Assembly (NCBI RefSeq): GCF_040717535.1
Contig: NZ_JBFEFI010000003.1
Span: 628,001 to 692,000, forward strand
From: Thalassoglobus sp. JC818
GTDB taxonomy: Bacteria > Planctomycetota > Planctomycetia > Planctomycetales > Planctomycetaceae
Direction of reading: 5' to 3'
DNA: 64,000 nucleotides
Part shown: positions 1-8,883 of the stretch, piece by piece
How the letters are laid out: the number at the start of each line of letters is the position of its first letter
How positions within the stretch are numbered: position 1 is the first letter of the stretch
Notes under the pieces: generated by a model
Database searches by the model: none
Told to the model about the DNA's origin: nothing
What the model saw: the letters and a program-made list of their open reading frames with translations, nothing else
Program-made: the position numbers and the translations under genes

Positions 1-1691
1 AAGTGGTAATGGTGGTTTCCGCTCGCGGAAAGAAGACGGATGAACTGGTCCAACTGGCAGGAGAGTTGAGCGAATCTCCCGCTGCGAGAGAGATGGACAT
101 GCTGCTGTCGACCGGGGAGCAGGAATCGGTCGCGCTGATGTCGATGGCGATTCATTCCATGGGAGAAAAGGCTGTCAGTCTCACCGGCGGTCAGATCGGA
201 ATTGTCACCGACTCGACATTTTCGAAGGCGCGGATTCAGTCGATTTCGACGGATCGGATTCGTCGTCATCTCGATGCTGGGGAAATTGTTGTCGCGTGCG
301 GGTTTCAGGGGATTGACGCTCTTTCAAACATCACGACGCTCGGACGCGGCGGAAGCGATACAACAGCGACTGCACTGGCTGCTGCACTTCAGGCAGATGA
401 GTGTCAGATTTATACGGATGTGGAAGGAGTCTTCACGACTGATCCGCGTGCGGTGGATGAGGCGCGGAAGATTGAACAGCTTTCGTATGACGAAATGCTT
501 GAACTGGCGAGCCTCGGTGCGGGCGTGATGCACTCTCGATCGATTGAGTTTGCTAAGAAGTTTCGTGTTCCGCTGCGGGTCAGGCCGTCGTTTAATGACG
601 GGATGGGAACACTCATCGCAACTGCTGGTGAAGACCGAACGGTGACGGGTTTGGCTCTGGCCAAGAATGAAGCGCGAGTCACACTCGATGATTTGCCGGA
701 TGAACCGGGAGTGATGAGCACAATCTTCTCGTGTCTTTCGGACAGGAAGATTCCGATCGACATGGTCGTTCAGAACGTCGCTTCGAACGGCAAAGCCGAG
801 GTCACATTCACCGTTCCTGAAGGAGATCTCGCGGAGACGCTGACCGCTGCCAATACGGCGATTGAACGGATCGGAGCAGGAACGATTCGCAGTGGAACTA
901 ACGTTGCAAAGGTCTCTGTCGTCGGAAGTGGAATGCAGTTCCACTCGGGCGTTGCAGCGCAGCTGTTTCAGATTCTTGCAGCACAGAACATCAACCTTGA
1001 GATGATTACGACGAGCGAGATCAAGGTTTCTGTGCTTGTGGCACGTGATCAGTGCCAGGAAGCTTTGCAGGCTGTGCATCGCGGTTTCCGGATGAATGCT
1101 GGTGATACCCACGTGCCAGCTGTGGGCTCCAAGGTGGCTCGTTCGGTCGAGCAATCGACAGCGAGCGAAGACGAGTTGCTCTCGCGAATCGTGGGGCGGT
1201 TGTCCAGCATGGAAGACATTGTCGTCAGCGAGATCACGCTCGACGAATCTCAATCGCGAATCACTCTGCATCACCTTCCGGACGTGCCGGGAACTTGCGC
1301 GAAATTGTTCCACGCGGTCGCTGACGGGAATGTGATGGTCGATATGATCGTGCAGAACATCAGCAACAGTGGTCACGCGGAAGTTTCGTTCACCGTGCCT
1401 CGAAGCGAAGTGGAACGCTGCATCGAACTTGTTGATCAGGTGCGAGCTGACTGGGAGGAATCAACAGTCACTCATGAAGCAGAGATCGCGAAGCTGAGCG
1501 TGTCAGGGATTGGCCTGCGGACTCACACAGGTGTCGGCGACAAGATGTTCCGAGCCCTTTCGGAGGCTGGAATCAATATCCAGATGATCAATACCAGTGA
1601 AATCCGCATGAGTGTCGTGGTCGACGCGAATCAGGGACAATCGGGGCTGCAGGCGCTTCAGGCAGTGTTTGGGCTGAAGGACGAACGCTGA
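1..1691 (+). CDS. lysC: Aspartate kinase, 5' end missing, four ACT domains
   Basis: Aspartokinase catalyses ATP-dependent phosphorylation of aspartate, the first step towards Lys, Thr, Met and diaminopimelate. The frame is open at the left edge. The first visible residues (VVMVVSARGKKTDEL) match the second beta-strand region of the kinase fold, so the KFGGTS start and roughly 35-40 residues lie outside the window. The catalytic part continues with TGEQES, a glycine-rich GRGGSDTTA stretch and YTDVEGVFTTDPR. Two homologous ACT pairs follow, at about residues 222-375 and 415-562. Each has a DxPG loop, a DMxVQN strand, and an INxxMI-TSEI strand. Most aspartokinases carry one ACT pair; a four-ACT form is known from cyanobacteria. 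The duplicated regulatory half suggests allosteric control by lysine and/or threonine (family inference). Identity is very secure; effector specificity cannot be read. Confidence 0.95.
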   Translation, partial: VVMVVSARGKKTDELVQLAGELSESPAAREMDMLLSTGEQESVALMSMAIHSMGEKAVSLTGGQIGIVTDSTFSKARIQSISTDRIRRHLDAGEIVVACGFQGIDALSNITTLGRGGSDTTATALAAALQADECQIYTDVEGVFTTDPRAVDEARKIEQLSYDEMLELASLGAGVMHSRSIEFAKKFRVPLRVRPSFNDGMGTLIATAGEDRTVTGLALAKNEARVTLDDLPDEPGVMSTIFSCLSDRKIPIDMVVQNVASNGKAEVTFTVPEGDLAETLTAANTAIERIGAGTIRSGTNVAKVSVVGSGMQFHSGVAAQLFQILAAQNINLEMITTSEIKVSVLVARDQCQEALQAVHRGFRMNAGDTHVPAVGSKVARSVEQSTASEDELLSRIVGRLSSMEDIVVSEITLDESQSRITLHHLPDVPGTCAKLFHAVADGNVMVDMIVQNISNSGHAEVSFTVPRSEVERCIELVDQVRADWEESTVTHEAEIAKLSVSGIGLRTHTGVGDKMFRALSEAGINIQMINTSEIRMSVVVDANQGQSGLQALQAVFGLKDER

Positions 1692-1708
1692 TTGCGGCGA
1701 TTCGGGAT

Positions 1709-1754
1709 TTCGACTCGAAGTCGACCGTGGCTCATCATATACTTGAGCAGCCAC
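1709..1754 (+). terminator. Two adjacent hairpins after lysC
   Basis: A short perfect hairpin (TCGACT / AGTCGA, three-base loop, 1709-1723) is followed by a second inverted repeat (GTGGCT 1727-1732 with AGCCAC 1749-1754, with an alternative inner GCTCA/TGAGC pairing). They sit 18 bases after the lysC stop. There is no T-run, so this could be a weak terminator or a 3' stabilising structure. Confidence 0.3.
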
Positions 1755-1862
1755 ATTGAATGAACGCATTCGCACTCAATTCGCTCATTGCGAAGATGTT
1801 GAGTCAGCGAGTTTCCGCAATTGCAACGCGATTCATCAAACCGCGATCGTACGGGATACAGC

Positions 1863-3167
1863 ATGAGCAGCGAGACGACGACTGAAGTTGGTAGTTACTT
1901 TGTCTCGAACTATCCACCTTTTTCCCAATGGAAGAAGGACAATCGGCACCAGTTTCTGGATGCTCTCGAGAAAGAGCCTGATCGCTCAATTCCGATGGGG
2001 ATGTATCTGCATATTCCCTTTTGCCGGAAGCGGTGCAAGTTCTGTTACTTTCGGGTCTATACACAACAGAACGCCGAGACGATCAAGAACTACGTCGACA
2101 CTCTCGACAAGGAAGTTCGACTTCTTCGAGACAAGCCCGCAATCGCGGATCGCGTTCTGAAGTTCGTCTACTTTGGAGGCGGAACTCCGTCTTACCTGAG
2201 TGCGAAGCAACTGTTGATGTTACGGGAGCGACTCAGTGAGTCTGTCTCCTGGGACAACGCAGAAGAAGTCACTTTCGAGTGTGAGCCGGGAACGCTGAGT
2301 CTCGAAAAGGTGCAAACGCTCAAAGAGATCGGAGTGACACGCGTTTCGTTGGGGGTGGAGAACTTCAACGATGCCATTCTCGAAGAGAACGGACGGGCGC
2401 ACCTTTCACCGGAAATTCTGCGAGCCTACGACTGGATTCAGCAAGTTGGTTTCCCACAGGTGAACATCGACTTGATCGCGGGGATGGTCGGAGAGACCGA
2501 CGAAAACTGGCACAAGTGCGTTGAAAAGGCTCTTGAGATGGAGCCGGACAATCTGACGATCTATCAGATGGAATTGCCATTCAATACTGTCTATTCGAAA
2601 GAGATTCTCGAAGAGGGTGCTGCGTCTCCCGTCGCTGACTGGCCGACCAAGCGTCGCTGGGCGAGTGAAGCGATTGATCGATTCCTGTCCGCTGGGTACC
2701 AGCTTTCCAGCGGAAACGAGTTGGTTAAGAACATTGATACGGACCGTTTCGTGTACCGCGACAATCTCTTCCGCGGAAGTGACATCGTGGCGGTCGGTGT
2801 TTCGAGCTTCGGTCATTTGCAGGGTGTGCACTACCAGAACAAAGATGAGCTCAACGACTACATCTCCACAGTTCAAGCTGGTGAATTGCCTGTGAATCGG
2901 GCGATGACTCCGACTTCTCATCAGAAGCTGATTCGCGAGTGGATCTTGCAGATGAAAGAGGGTCGCGTTGCTGTTGAGCCATTCAAAGCCAAGTTTGGAG
3001 TCGACCCGCTCGTCGAGTTTGCAGAACCGCTGTCGAACCAGCAGGTCGCAGGGTATCTGACGGTCGAGGAAGAAGAGGTTCGTCTTACTCGAAAAGGTCT
3101 GCTTCAGGTCGACAGCCTGCTGACGGAATACTTCGAAGAACAGCATCGCGAAGTTCGCTACACATGA
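1863..3167 (+). CDS. HemN/HemW-like radical SAM protein
   Basis: A 434-residue member of the coproporphyrinogen III oxidase-like radical SAM family. The N-terminal region has [14 protein letters not shown], giving the CxxxCxxC motif that binds the SAM-cleaving 4Fe-4S cluster, followed by FGGGTPSYL (SAM-binding glycine motif) and a conserved MGCC-free TIM-barrel core. The C-terminal part has the HemN-type winged region. True HemN makes protoporphyrinogen and HemW is a heme chaperone; this protein has CYFRVY where HemW usually has CxYCD/GF, so it belongs to a side branch whose substrate I cannot assign. I chose the ATG at 1863 rather than the upstream TTG at 1821 because the extra residues look like untranslated leader. 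It overlaps tsaE by four bases (ATGA), implying translational coupling. Confidence 0.85.
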   Translation: MSSETTTEVGSYFVSNYPPFSQWKKDNRHQFLDALEKEPDRSIPMGMYLHIPFCRKRCKFCYFRVYTQQNAETIKNYVDTLDKEVRLLRDKPAIADRVLKFVYFGGGTPSYLSAKQLLMLRERLSESVSWDNAEEVTFECEPGTLSLEKVQTLKEIGVTRVSLGVENFNDAILEENGRAHLSPEILRAYDWIQQVGFPQVNIDLIAGMVGETDENWHKCVEKALEMEPDNLTIYQMELPFNTVYSKEILEEGAASPVADWPTKRRWASEAIDRFLSAGYQLSSGNELVKNIDTDRFVYRDNLFRGSDIVAVGVSSFGHLQGVHYQNKDELNDYISTVQAGELPVNRAMTPTSHQKLIREWILQMKEGRVAVEPFKAKFGVDPLVEFAEPLSNQQVAGYLTVEEEEVRLTRKGLLQVDSLLTEYFEEQHREVRYT

Positions 3168-3688
3168 CCGAAAATCGTGATCAGGACCGGCCAGCTCGGG
3201 AGGTCCGAATTGTTTCGAGTGACAGCCTGGAACAAACTCAGGAGTTTGGTCGACTCTTCGCGACTGTGCTGCGAGAAGGCATGGTCGTCGCGCTGATTGG
3301 TGATCTGGGGGCTGGGAAAACTCATCTCGTTCAGTCGATTGCCGAAGCTTGTGGGGCAAATCGTGAGGATGTGAGTAGTCCGACGTTTGTTCTGATCCAG
3401 GAATACGACACGGCGATCCCGATCTGTCACATTGATGCGTACCGTCTCGGGGATGTCGATGAGTTTCTTGAACTCGGCGCAGATGAGCTTCTGGGAGGCG
3501 ATTATCTCTGTCTGATTGAATGGGCTGATCGTGTGGAAGAGGCTTTGCCGCGAGATCAGATTCGAGTTGAAATCGTTCCCACTTCGGAAACCGGACGCCA
3601 GATACGCATCACTGCTGCGTCGTCTCTTTTGGACCAGTTGGAACAGAAGCTTGACGGTTCATCGATTTCTCTCGTCAGGAACGGTTGA
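3164..3688 (+). CDS. tsaE: TsaE, tRNA t6A biosynthesis ATPase
   Basis: TsaE is the P-loop ATPase that drives the TsaB-TsaC-TsaD machinery placing threonylcarbamoyl on A37 of ANN-decoding tRNAs in the cytoplasm. The 174-residue product has a Walker A motif [10 protein letters not shown] at about residues 46-55, the family block [10 protein letters not shown], the HIDAYRL block and LIEWADRV near the C-terminus, all in the usual order and spacing. An N-terminal extension of about 20 charged residues precedes the core. The start codon lies inside the stop of the radical SAM gene (ATGA overlap), so translation is probably coupled. The other tsa genes are not in this window. Identity is secure. Confidence 0.95.
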   Translation: MTENRDQDRPAREVRIVSSDSLEQTQEFGRLFATVLREGMVVALIGDLGAGKTHLVQSIAEACGANREDVSSPTFVLIQEYDTAIPICHIDAYRLGDVDEFLELGADELLGGDYLCLIEWADRVEEALPRDQIRVEIVPTSETGRQIRITAASSLLDQLEQKLDGSSISLVRNG

Positions 3689-3749
3689 AGTCCGTTCGAT
3701 CGTTGGCGACACTGACAGCGACTCGATTCTTGGTGGAAAGTAGCATTTC

Positions 3750-5030
3750 ATGACGACTGCTCTTACGAAGACGCTCTTTGACGAACTCGAACAGCTTGTT
3801 CTGATCGACCCGCACACACACATCAATCCGTTGTCAGCTCCTTCAGAGACGCTGGCGGATATCCTCGGGTATCACTATTACACCGAGCTTGCTCACTCGG
3901 CCGGGCTTGCGAAATCACAAATCGAAGAGGAAGGACTCGACCCCAAAACGAAGGTCGGTCGACTCATCGAGAAGCTGAGTGATCTCGACAACACTATTCA
4001 GGTGTCGTGGCTATTGGAAATCTGTCGGGAGTTCTTTGACTTCAAGGACGACCGAATCACGACCGACAACTGGGAAGCACTCTACGACACTGCTCAGCAG
4101 AAGTTTGCTCAGGAAGGTTGGGAACAACACGTTCTACAGCACAGCAAGCTGGAGAAAGTGTTCCTGACGAATGACTTCGACGATCCGCTCGAAGGGTTTG
4201 ATACGAACGTCTATATTCCTTGTTTGCGAACTGACGATCTCGTCTTTCACTTCTTGAAGAAGTCGGTTCGGAATCGACTCAACGAGGCTTCGGGAATTGA
4301 AGTTGGTGATGCGACAACTTTCCGCGAAGCGATCGGCAAACTGTTCACTAAGTTTGTCGAGAAGAATGCCAAAGCGTGTGCGATCTCGATTCCGCCGAGT
4401 TTCTCTCCGGCCAAAGTCGATGCTGGTGCAGCTGCTGCGGTGATTAAACGAACGATTCGAGGCCAGCGGTTGACGAGTGCCGAACAGGAAATGCTTTCCT
4501 CATTCGTCTTCTGGACCATCGCGGAGCACTGCCAGGAACATAAGCTCCCGTTCGATTTAATGATTGGAGTTAATCGTCGAGTCTACGAAAACGGCGTCTA
4601 TCAGGGACAGGATCTGTTCGACAAGCGGGTTTCTCTCATTCAGTATCAACAGCTGTTCAACGCGTTTCCCGATGTGACATTTCCAATCTCTGTGCTGGGC
4701 AGCACGAGCAATCAGGAACTGGTCAGTTACGCGTGGATTTTCCCGAATGTCGTGACGAACGGGCACTGGTGGTACTCGAATATCCCGACGTATATTGAAC
4801 TCGATACGCGAAGTCGTCTGGAAGCTGTGCCCCGAAATAAGCAAGTCGGATACTACAGCGATATGTACAAGCTGGAGTTCGCGTTGCCGAAATTCCGGAT
4901 GTATCGTCAAACGTTGGCACACGTGCTGGCGAATGATTTTGTCGAGAAGCGAGGTTGGTCAGAAGAGCAGGCGCTCGGTCTGGGCAAGCAAGTGTTGCGA
5001 GGAAACGTTGAGTCGATCTTCAACGTCTAA
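3750..5030 (+). CDS. Uronate isomerase (UxaC)-like amidohydrolase
   Basis: A 426-residue cytoplasmic protein of the UxaC branch of the amidohydrolase superfamily. UxaC interconverts D-glucuronate with D-fructuronate and D-galacturonate with D-tagaturonate. The N-terminal DPHTHINPL supplies the HxH metal ligands at the end of strand 1. The C-terminal HWWYSNIP and the stretch ending in PKFRMYRQTL correspond to the WWFND and YPRHEYFRR blocks of UxaC, although the SRSFLSY segment is altered to YYSDMYKLEFALP. At 426 residues it is shorter than Escherichia coli UxaC (about 470) and it may act on another uronate or related sugar acid. The gap to tsaE is 61 bases. No other uronate pathway gene is adjacent, so the substrate is uncertain. 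Confidence 0.75.
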   Translation: MTTALTKTLFDELEQLVLIDPHTHINPLSAPSETLADILGYHYYTELAHSAGLAKSQIEEEGLDPKTKVGRLIEKLSDLDNTIQVSWLLEICREFFDFKDDRITTDNWEALYDTAQQKFAQEGWEQHVLQHSKLEKVFLTNDFDDPLEGFDTNVYIPCLRTDDLVFHFLKKSVRNRLNEASGIEVGDATTFREAIGKLFTKFVEKNAKACAISIPPSFSPAKVDAGAAAAVIKRTIRGQRLTSAEQEMLSSFVFWTIAEHCQEHKLPFDLMIGVNRRVYENGVYQGQDLFDKRVSLIQYQQLFNAFPDVTFPISVLGSTSNQELVSYAWIFPNVVTNGHWWYSNIPTYIELDTRSRLEAVPRNKQVGYYSDMYKLEFALPKFRMYRQTLAHVLANDFVEKRGWSEEQALGLGKQVLRGNVESIFNV

Positions 5031-5121
5031 GAGGTGCTTAGGATGAGCAGCAATGGAATTACCGTTGGCTCATTTCCTTCGTGATCAATTGCAGCCTCCG
5101 TCTCGAGCATTTTCGGGCTGG

Positions 5122-5203
5122 TTTGCACGAACTCGCGCGAGCAAACCGAGTCAACGCTGAGTGAAACCGTTCAGGCGAGTCCACAGCAAAGACATATTGC
5201 TCA
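5122..5203 (+). repeat. Dispersed intergenic repeat, copy C (divergent)
   Basis: This 82-base element matches three other copies in the window. It starts TTTGCACGAACTCGCGCGAG and ends CAGGCGAGTCCACAGCAAAG followed by a TATTGCTCA tail. The CTCGC and GCGAG arms are kept. The terminal hairpin is degraded (GCAA...TTGC). It lies in the 189-base gap between the UxaC-like gene and the FHA-SpoIIE gene, ending 17 bases before the latter's ATG. Confidence 0.65.
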
Positions 5204-5219
5204 CGGAAAGTCGAGTCTC

Positions 5220-6893
5220 ATGGACAAATTGGTCTTACTGCAAGATGGTCAGGCGACACCCTTTGAAATCTCCAAAGACGAGATGGTCATCGGCCGTCTT
5301 CCTGAGTGTGAGATTCAGCTGCCCTCGAACATGGTGTCTCGAACTCATGCGAAAGTGATTCGCAAGGGTGACGAAGTTCTCATCGAAGATCTCGGAAGCG
5401 GCAACGGAACGTTTCTGAATGGGAAGAGAATTGAAGCCGCCACTCCGCTCAAGGGCAACGACCGATTGAAATTCGGCCCGATCCTGATGCGGTTCGATAC
5501 CGATCGTGTCTCCGACGATGATTCCAGTTCCGTCCTTCGACATGCTGAAGGATTCAATCAGGTTGAGATTCACGAACAGGACGACGGGTCTTCTACCATC
5601 GTCAACTCCCTCGACAGCAAACTCGTCGGAGGGATTTTTGATTCTCGCCCGCAGGACAAGTTAAAGGCTGTCCTTGAGATCAGTCGCAGCCTGGCTGGAA
5701 CGCTCGATGTTGAGTCGCTGCTGCCCAAAATTCTTGACAGCCTCTTCTCAATTTTCCCGGCTGCCGATCGCGGGTGCATTTTGCTGCGTGATGCACAATC
5801 GGGGAGAATGACACCGCGTGCGATGAAGCATCGACGCGAAGGCGAAGATGCGACGGTCAAATTGAGTCGAACGATCTTGAACTCCGTGCTCGAAGAGAAG
5901 AAAGCAATTCTCTCAGCGGATGCGGCCAGCGACTCTCGGTTTGATGCGAGTGAGTCGATCTCAGCCCTGACAATTCGATCGATGATGTGCGTGCCGATGC
6001 TCGACATGCAGGGTGATCCGGTTGGAGTGATCAACATCGACACTCAGAATCCGGTCATGCAGTTCAAGAATGAAGACCTTGAGATCATGATGGCTGTCGC
6101 CAGCCAGGCAGCTAATAACTTTGAAACGGCTCGTCTGCTGGATGCGTTCGTCGAAAAGCAAAAGCAAGACAGCGAGATGGATATCGCCCGGAATGTGCAG
6201 CATGCACTGCTTCCGGAAGCATTTCCCGAAATCAGCGAATACCAGTTCTTCGCCTCGTATGAGTCTGCGCAGGCCGTTGGCGGAGACTATTACGATGTGA
6301 TCCCGACGAAAGACGGGAAAATCTGGTTGGCCTTCGGTGATGTCGCTGGGAAAGGTGTTCCAGCATCGCTGGTGATGTCGCGAATGTCGAGCGTTGTCCG
6401 CAGCACGAGCGAATTCGTCACCGATGCTGGGGAAGCTGTCGCAGCGATCAACGAGCACATGTGCGCGAAAGCGGTTGAAGGGCGATTCGTCACATTTGTT
6501 CTGACAATTCTTGACACCGTCAATCATTCAATGTCTGTCGTGAACGCCGGGCACATGTCCCCGATGATTCGCAAGGTTGATGGCACGATTGAAGAGTTTG
6601 ATGACGATTCGATTGGGGTTCCGATTGGAGTTCTGGAGAGTTTTCCCTTCGAGAAGCGGGAGAGGAAACTCGAACCCGGGGAGACAGTCGTTCTGTTCAC
6701 GGACGGTGTCAGTGAGGCGATGAATCCGAACTCGGATCTGTACGGATCGGAACGCCTTCGGGAAGTCATTTCAGAACATACCGACGATGCGGAAGAGCTC
6801 GGACGAGCGATCCGTGAAGATGTGAAGAAGCACGCGGATGGCCGTCCACAGAACGATGACATCACGCTCATGGTGTTCGGTCGAAATCGATGA
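5220..6893 (+). CDS. FHA-GAF-SpoIIE phosphatase (RsbU type)
   Basis: A 557-residue soluble signalling protein. An FHA phosphothreonine-binding domain fills about residues 1-100 ([27 protein letters not shown]). A GAF sensor domain follows at about 150-310, then a short helical linker ([12 protein letters not shown]). A PP2C-type SpoIIE/RsbU serine phosphatase occupies about 345-555, with metal-binding motifs VGGDYYD (about 353), GDVAGKG (372), NAGHMSP (441), LFTDGVSEA (491) and DDITLMV (545). All catalytic aspartates appear present. In RsbU systems such phosphatases activate anti-anti-sigma factors; here no sigma, RsbW or RsbV gene is nearby, so the target is unknown. The FHA-GAF front is shared with the histidine kinase at 9984, suggesting two outputs from related sensors. 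Confidence 0.92.
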   Translation: MDKLVLLQDGQATPFEISKDEMVIGRLPECEIQLPSNMVSRTHAKVIRKGDEVLIEDLGSGNGTFLNGKRIEAATPLKGNDRLKFGPILMRFDTDRVSDDDSSSVLRHAEGFNQVEIHEQDDGSSTIVNSLDSKLVGGIFDSRPQDKLKAVLEISRSLAGTLDVESLLPKILDSLFSIFPAADRGCILLRDAQSGRMTPRAMKHRREGEDATVKLSRTILNSVLEEKKAILSADAASDSRFDASESISALTIRSMMCVPMLDMQGDPVGVINIDTQNPVMQFKNEDLEIMMAVASQAANNFETARLLDAFVEKQKQDSEMDIARNVQHALLPEAFPEISEYQFFASYESAQAVGGDYYDVIPTKDGKIWLAFGDVAGKGVPASLVMSRMSSVVRSTSEFVTDAGEAVAAINEHMCAKAVEGRFVTFVLTILDTVNHSMSVVNAGHMSPMIRKVDGTIEEFDDDSIGVPIGVLESFPFEKRERKLEPGETVVLFTDGVSEAMNPNSDLYGSERLREVISEHTDDAEELGRAIREDVKKHADGRPQNDDITLMVFGRNR

Positions 6894-7246
6894 TGACTCG
6901 TTCAGTCCGCGTTTTCCGTCTGATGTTCGGGTGAGCCGTGGAAAGCTGTGGCGGGAATGCAACATCGAGCAAAGTCGAACAGAGAGTTGGGATTGTGCCG
7001 GAAAGGCTGCGGAGAATGGAGGCTTTGGGGGACTTCTCCGGATTGATAGGCAATCGCTTGAATGATGTCATGTGTCACGTCAGAATGATGTCAGATTGAA
7101 ACAATTGAAATCTGTGTTGCCGATGGAGTGTCGAACTCGGAAGAAGTTCTTTCTTGCGAGTGCTCGATCGTTCGTTTCTTTCGACCTCCTCTTCACTTTG
7201 ATCCAGTCAACAACTTCGAAGACAAACTACGAGCAAAGGCAGACTT
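6894..7246. other. Intergenic region upstream of Hsp70-like gene
   Basis: A 353-base gap without a credible gene. It holds the direct repeat described at 7061-7093 and, at 7214-7224, the string TTCGAAGACAA that recurs in other gaps. I see no CIRCE operator (TTAGCACTC-N9-GAGTGCTAA) and no clear sigma-32 or sigma-70 promoter. Confidence 0.5.
7061..7093. promoter_or_regulatory. Direct repeat upstream of Hsp70-like gene
   Basis: AATGATGTCA occurs exactly twice, at 7061-7070 and 7084-7093, 23 bases apart start to start, with TGTCACGTCA between. Two identical 10-mers about two helical turns apart, some 155 bases before the gene, look like a regulator-binding site. No known regulator consensus is recognised. 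Confidence 0.35.
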
Positions 7247-8824
7247 ATGGAAATCCTTCCAGGGAATACAGTTGGAATCGATTTGGGAACAACGTACTCA
7301 GCGATTTCGCAAATGGATGCTGAAGGACATCCAGTCTCGATCTCGAATGCAGATGGAAAGACCATTACTCCATCCGTGGTCATTCTTGGCGAAGGGGGAA
7401 AAGTGATCGTCGGTCCCAGCTACGAGCGGATGTCGATCGAAGACCCTCGCAATATTGTCGAAGCCATCAAACGTCAGATGGGCAACAAAGACTTCTTCAT
7501 CGTCTACAACGACAAGAAGCTGACGCCCGAGTTTGTTTCTGCGTTGATTCTGAAGAAGCTGAAGCAGGACGCCGAACAATCAATCGGTCCGATCGCGAAC
7601 GCTGTTGTCACTGTTCCCTATTACTTCAACGATGTTCGACGCAAAGCAACGCAGGATTCCGGAAAGATCGCCGGGATCAATGTCATCGACATCATTAACG
7701 AACCAACGGCAGCGACTCTTGCCTATGCCTGGCAGAAGGGACACCTCGGACGCCCTGACGCCTTTGACGGCGAACGAACCATCATGGTTTACGACCTTGG
7801 TGGAGGAACGTTCGACGTGACCGTTGTGCGATACACTGCGACTACATTCAACGTGCTCGCGACCGATGGAGACGTGATGCTCGGCGGACTCGACTGGAGC
7901 CGACGAATTGTTGACCACATCGCCGAAGAGTTCCATCGTCGCCACGGGGAAGATCCTCGTGAAGACTCCGAAACGTTGATGCAATTGACTCAGGAATGTG
8001 AGCAAGCCAAGCGTGACCTCAGTGAACGTGCTCAAATTCCAATCACCGCGAACTACAAAGGCAAGAGCTACACTCACGCTTTGACTCGCGGTGAGTTCGA
8101 AAGACTCACCGGCGATCTCATGCAGCGAACTCGTGACACAACCGAGTTGGTGATGCAACAGGCCGGTGTGGGTGTTGGGGAACTCGACGAGGTGGTCCTC
8201 GTCGGCGGTTCGACCTATATGCCAGTCGTTGAAACGATGCTTCGTGAAGTGACCGGGAAAGAGCCTTCTCGTGAAGTGACTCCGGAAGAAGCGGTTTCGC
8301 AGGGAGCTGCGATTCATGCTGCCATTCTCGAAGCAACCGCAACTGGTGGCGGAAGTCGACTGGGCAAAGCGGTCATCACGCGATTGCGTTCGGTCTCGGC
8401 GACAGACGTCAACTCTCACTCACTCGGCGTGAAGATCAGCGATCCGAAGGACAAGTCACGGAAGCTGAATCACATCATGATTCCGAAGAACTCTTCGCTT
8501 CCGATGGAAGTCTCTCAACGATTCAAGACGAACAAAGAAAACCAGCAGCGAGTGCATGTCTGCGTGCTCGAAGGCGATGCTTCCGATCCCGATGCCTGCA
8601 CGACGATCGGTGATTTCCGTATCGTGAACCTGCCTCCAAATCTCCCTGCGGGATCGCCAGTTGAGATCACTTACAGCTACGACAAGAACGGTCGATTCTC
8701 GGCACGAGCTGTCGAACTGGTGAGCAATACTGAAGCGAAAACGGAGATTGTGCGAGACTCCGGATTGAACGAAGACAATGTGAACGCGTTTGAAGTGTTG
8801 GCGAATGAGTATCAAGTCGAGTAG
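7247..8824 (+). CDS. Hsp70 (DnaK)-family protein, shortened C-terminus
   Basis: A 525-residue Hsp70. The actin-like ATPase domain is complete: phosphate-1 motif GIDLGTTYS (about residues 10-18), NEPTAATLAYA, phosphate-2 motif VYDLGGGTFDVTVV, and adenosine motif VVLVGGSTYMPVV. A beta-sandwich substrate-binding part follows (HSLGVKI, then a region near QRVHVCVLEG that matches the QxxVxIxVxQGE block of DnaK). Canonical DnaK is about 640 residues; this one ends just after the beta-domain, so the helical lid and EEVD-like tail are missing. It is followed 59 bases later by a membrane protein with a J-like domain, which may be its partner. No grpE or dnaJ is adjacent, so it is probably an accessory Hsp70 rather than the housekeeping DnaK. 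Confidence 0.92.
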   Translation: MEILPGNTVGIDLGTTYSAISQMDAEGHPVSISNADGKTITPSVVILGEGGKVIVGPSYERMSIEDPRNIVEAIKRQMGNKDFFIVYNDKKLTPEFVSALILKKLKQDAEQSIGPIANAVVTVPYYFNDVRRKATQDSGKIAGINVIDIINEPTAATLAYAWQKGHLGRPDAFDGERTIMVYDLGGGTFDVTVVRYTATTFNVLATDGDVMLGGLDWSRRIVDHIAEEFHRRHGEDPREDSETLMQLTQECEQAKRDLSERAQIPITANYKGKSYTHALTRGEFERLTGDLMQRTRDTTELVMQQAGVGVGELDEVVLVGGSTYMPVVETMLREVTGKEPSREVTPEEAVSQGAAIHAAILEATATGGGSRLGKAVITRLRSVSATDVNSHSLGVKISDPKDKSRKLNHIMIPKNSSLPMEVSQRFKTNKENQQRVHVCVLEGDASDPDACTTIGDFRIVNLPPNLPAGSPVEITYSYDKNGRFSARAVELVSNTEAKTEIVRDSGLNEDNVNAFEVLANEYQVE

Positions 8825-8883
8825 AAACTGACGAACTCATCGTTCGAAAATCATCGACGAATCTCATCAGCCGCGAGTGAAAA

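Noticed and set aside
324-1376. 350-codon frame opposite lysC
   Set aside because: Rich in Arg, His and Cys with no domain, and entirely opposite a certain aspartokinase.
2406-3359. 317-codon minus-strand frame
   Set aside because: Shadow of the radical SAM and tsaE genes, both clearly coding on the plus strand.
6894-7246. CIRCE heat-shock operator before the Hsp70 gene
   Set aside because: Only an isolated GAGTGCT half-site is present, with no partner at nine bases.
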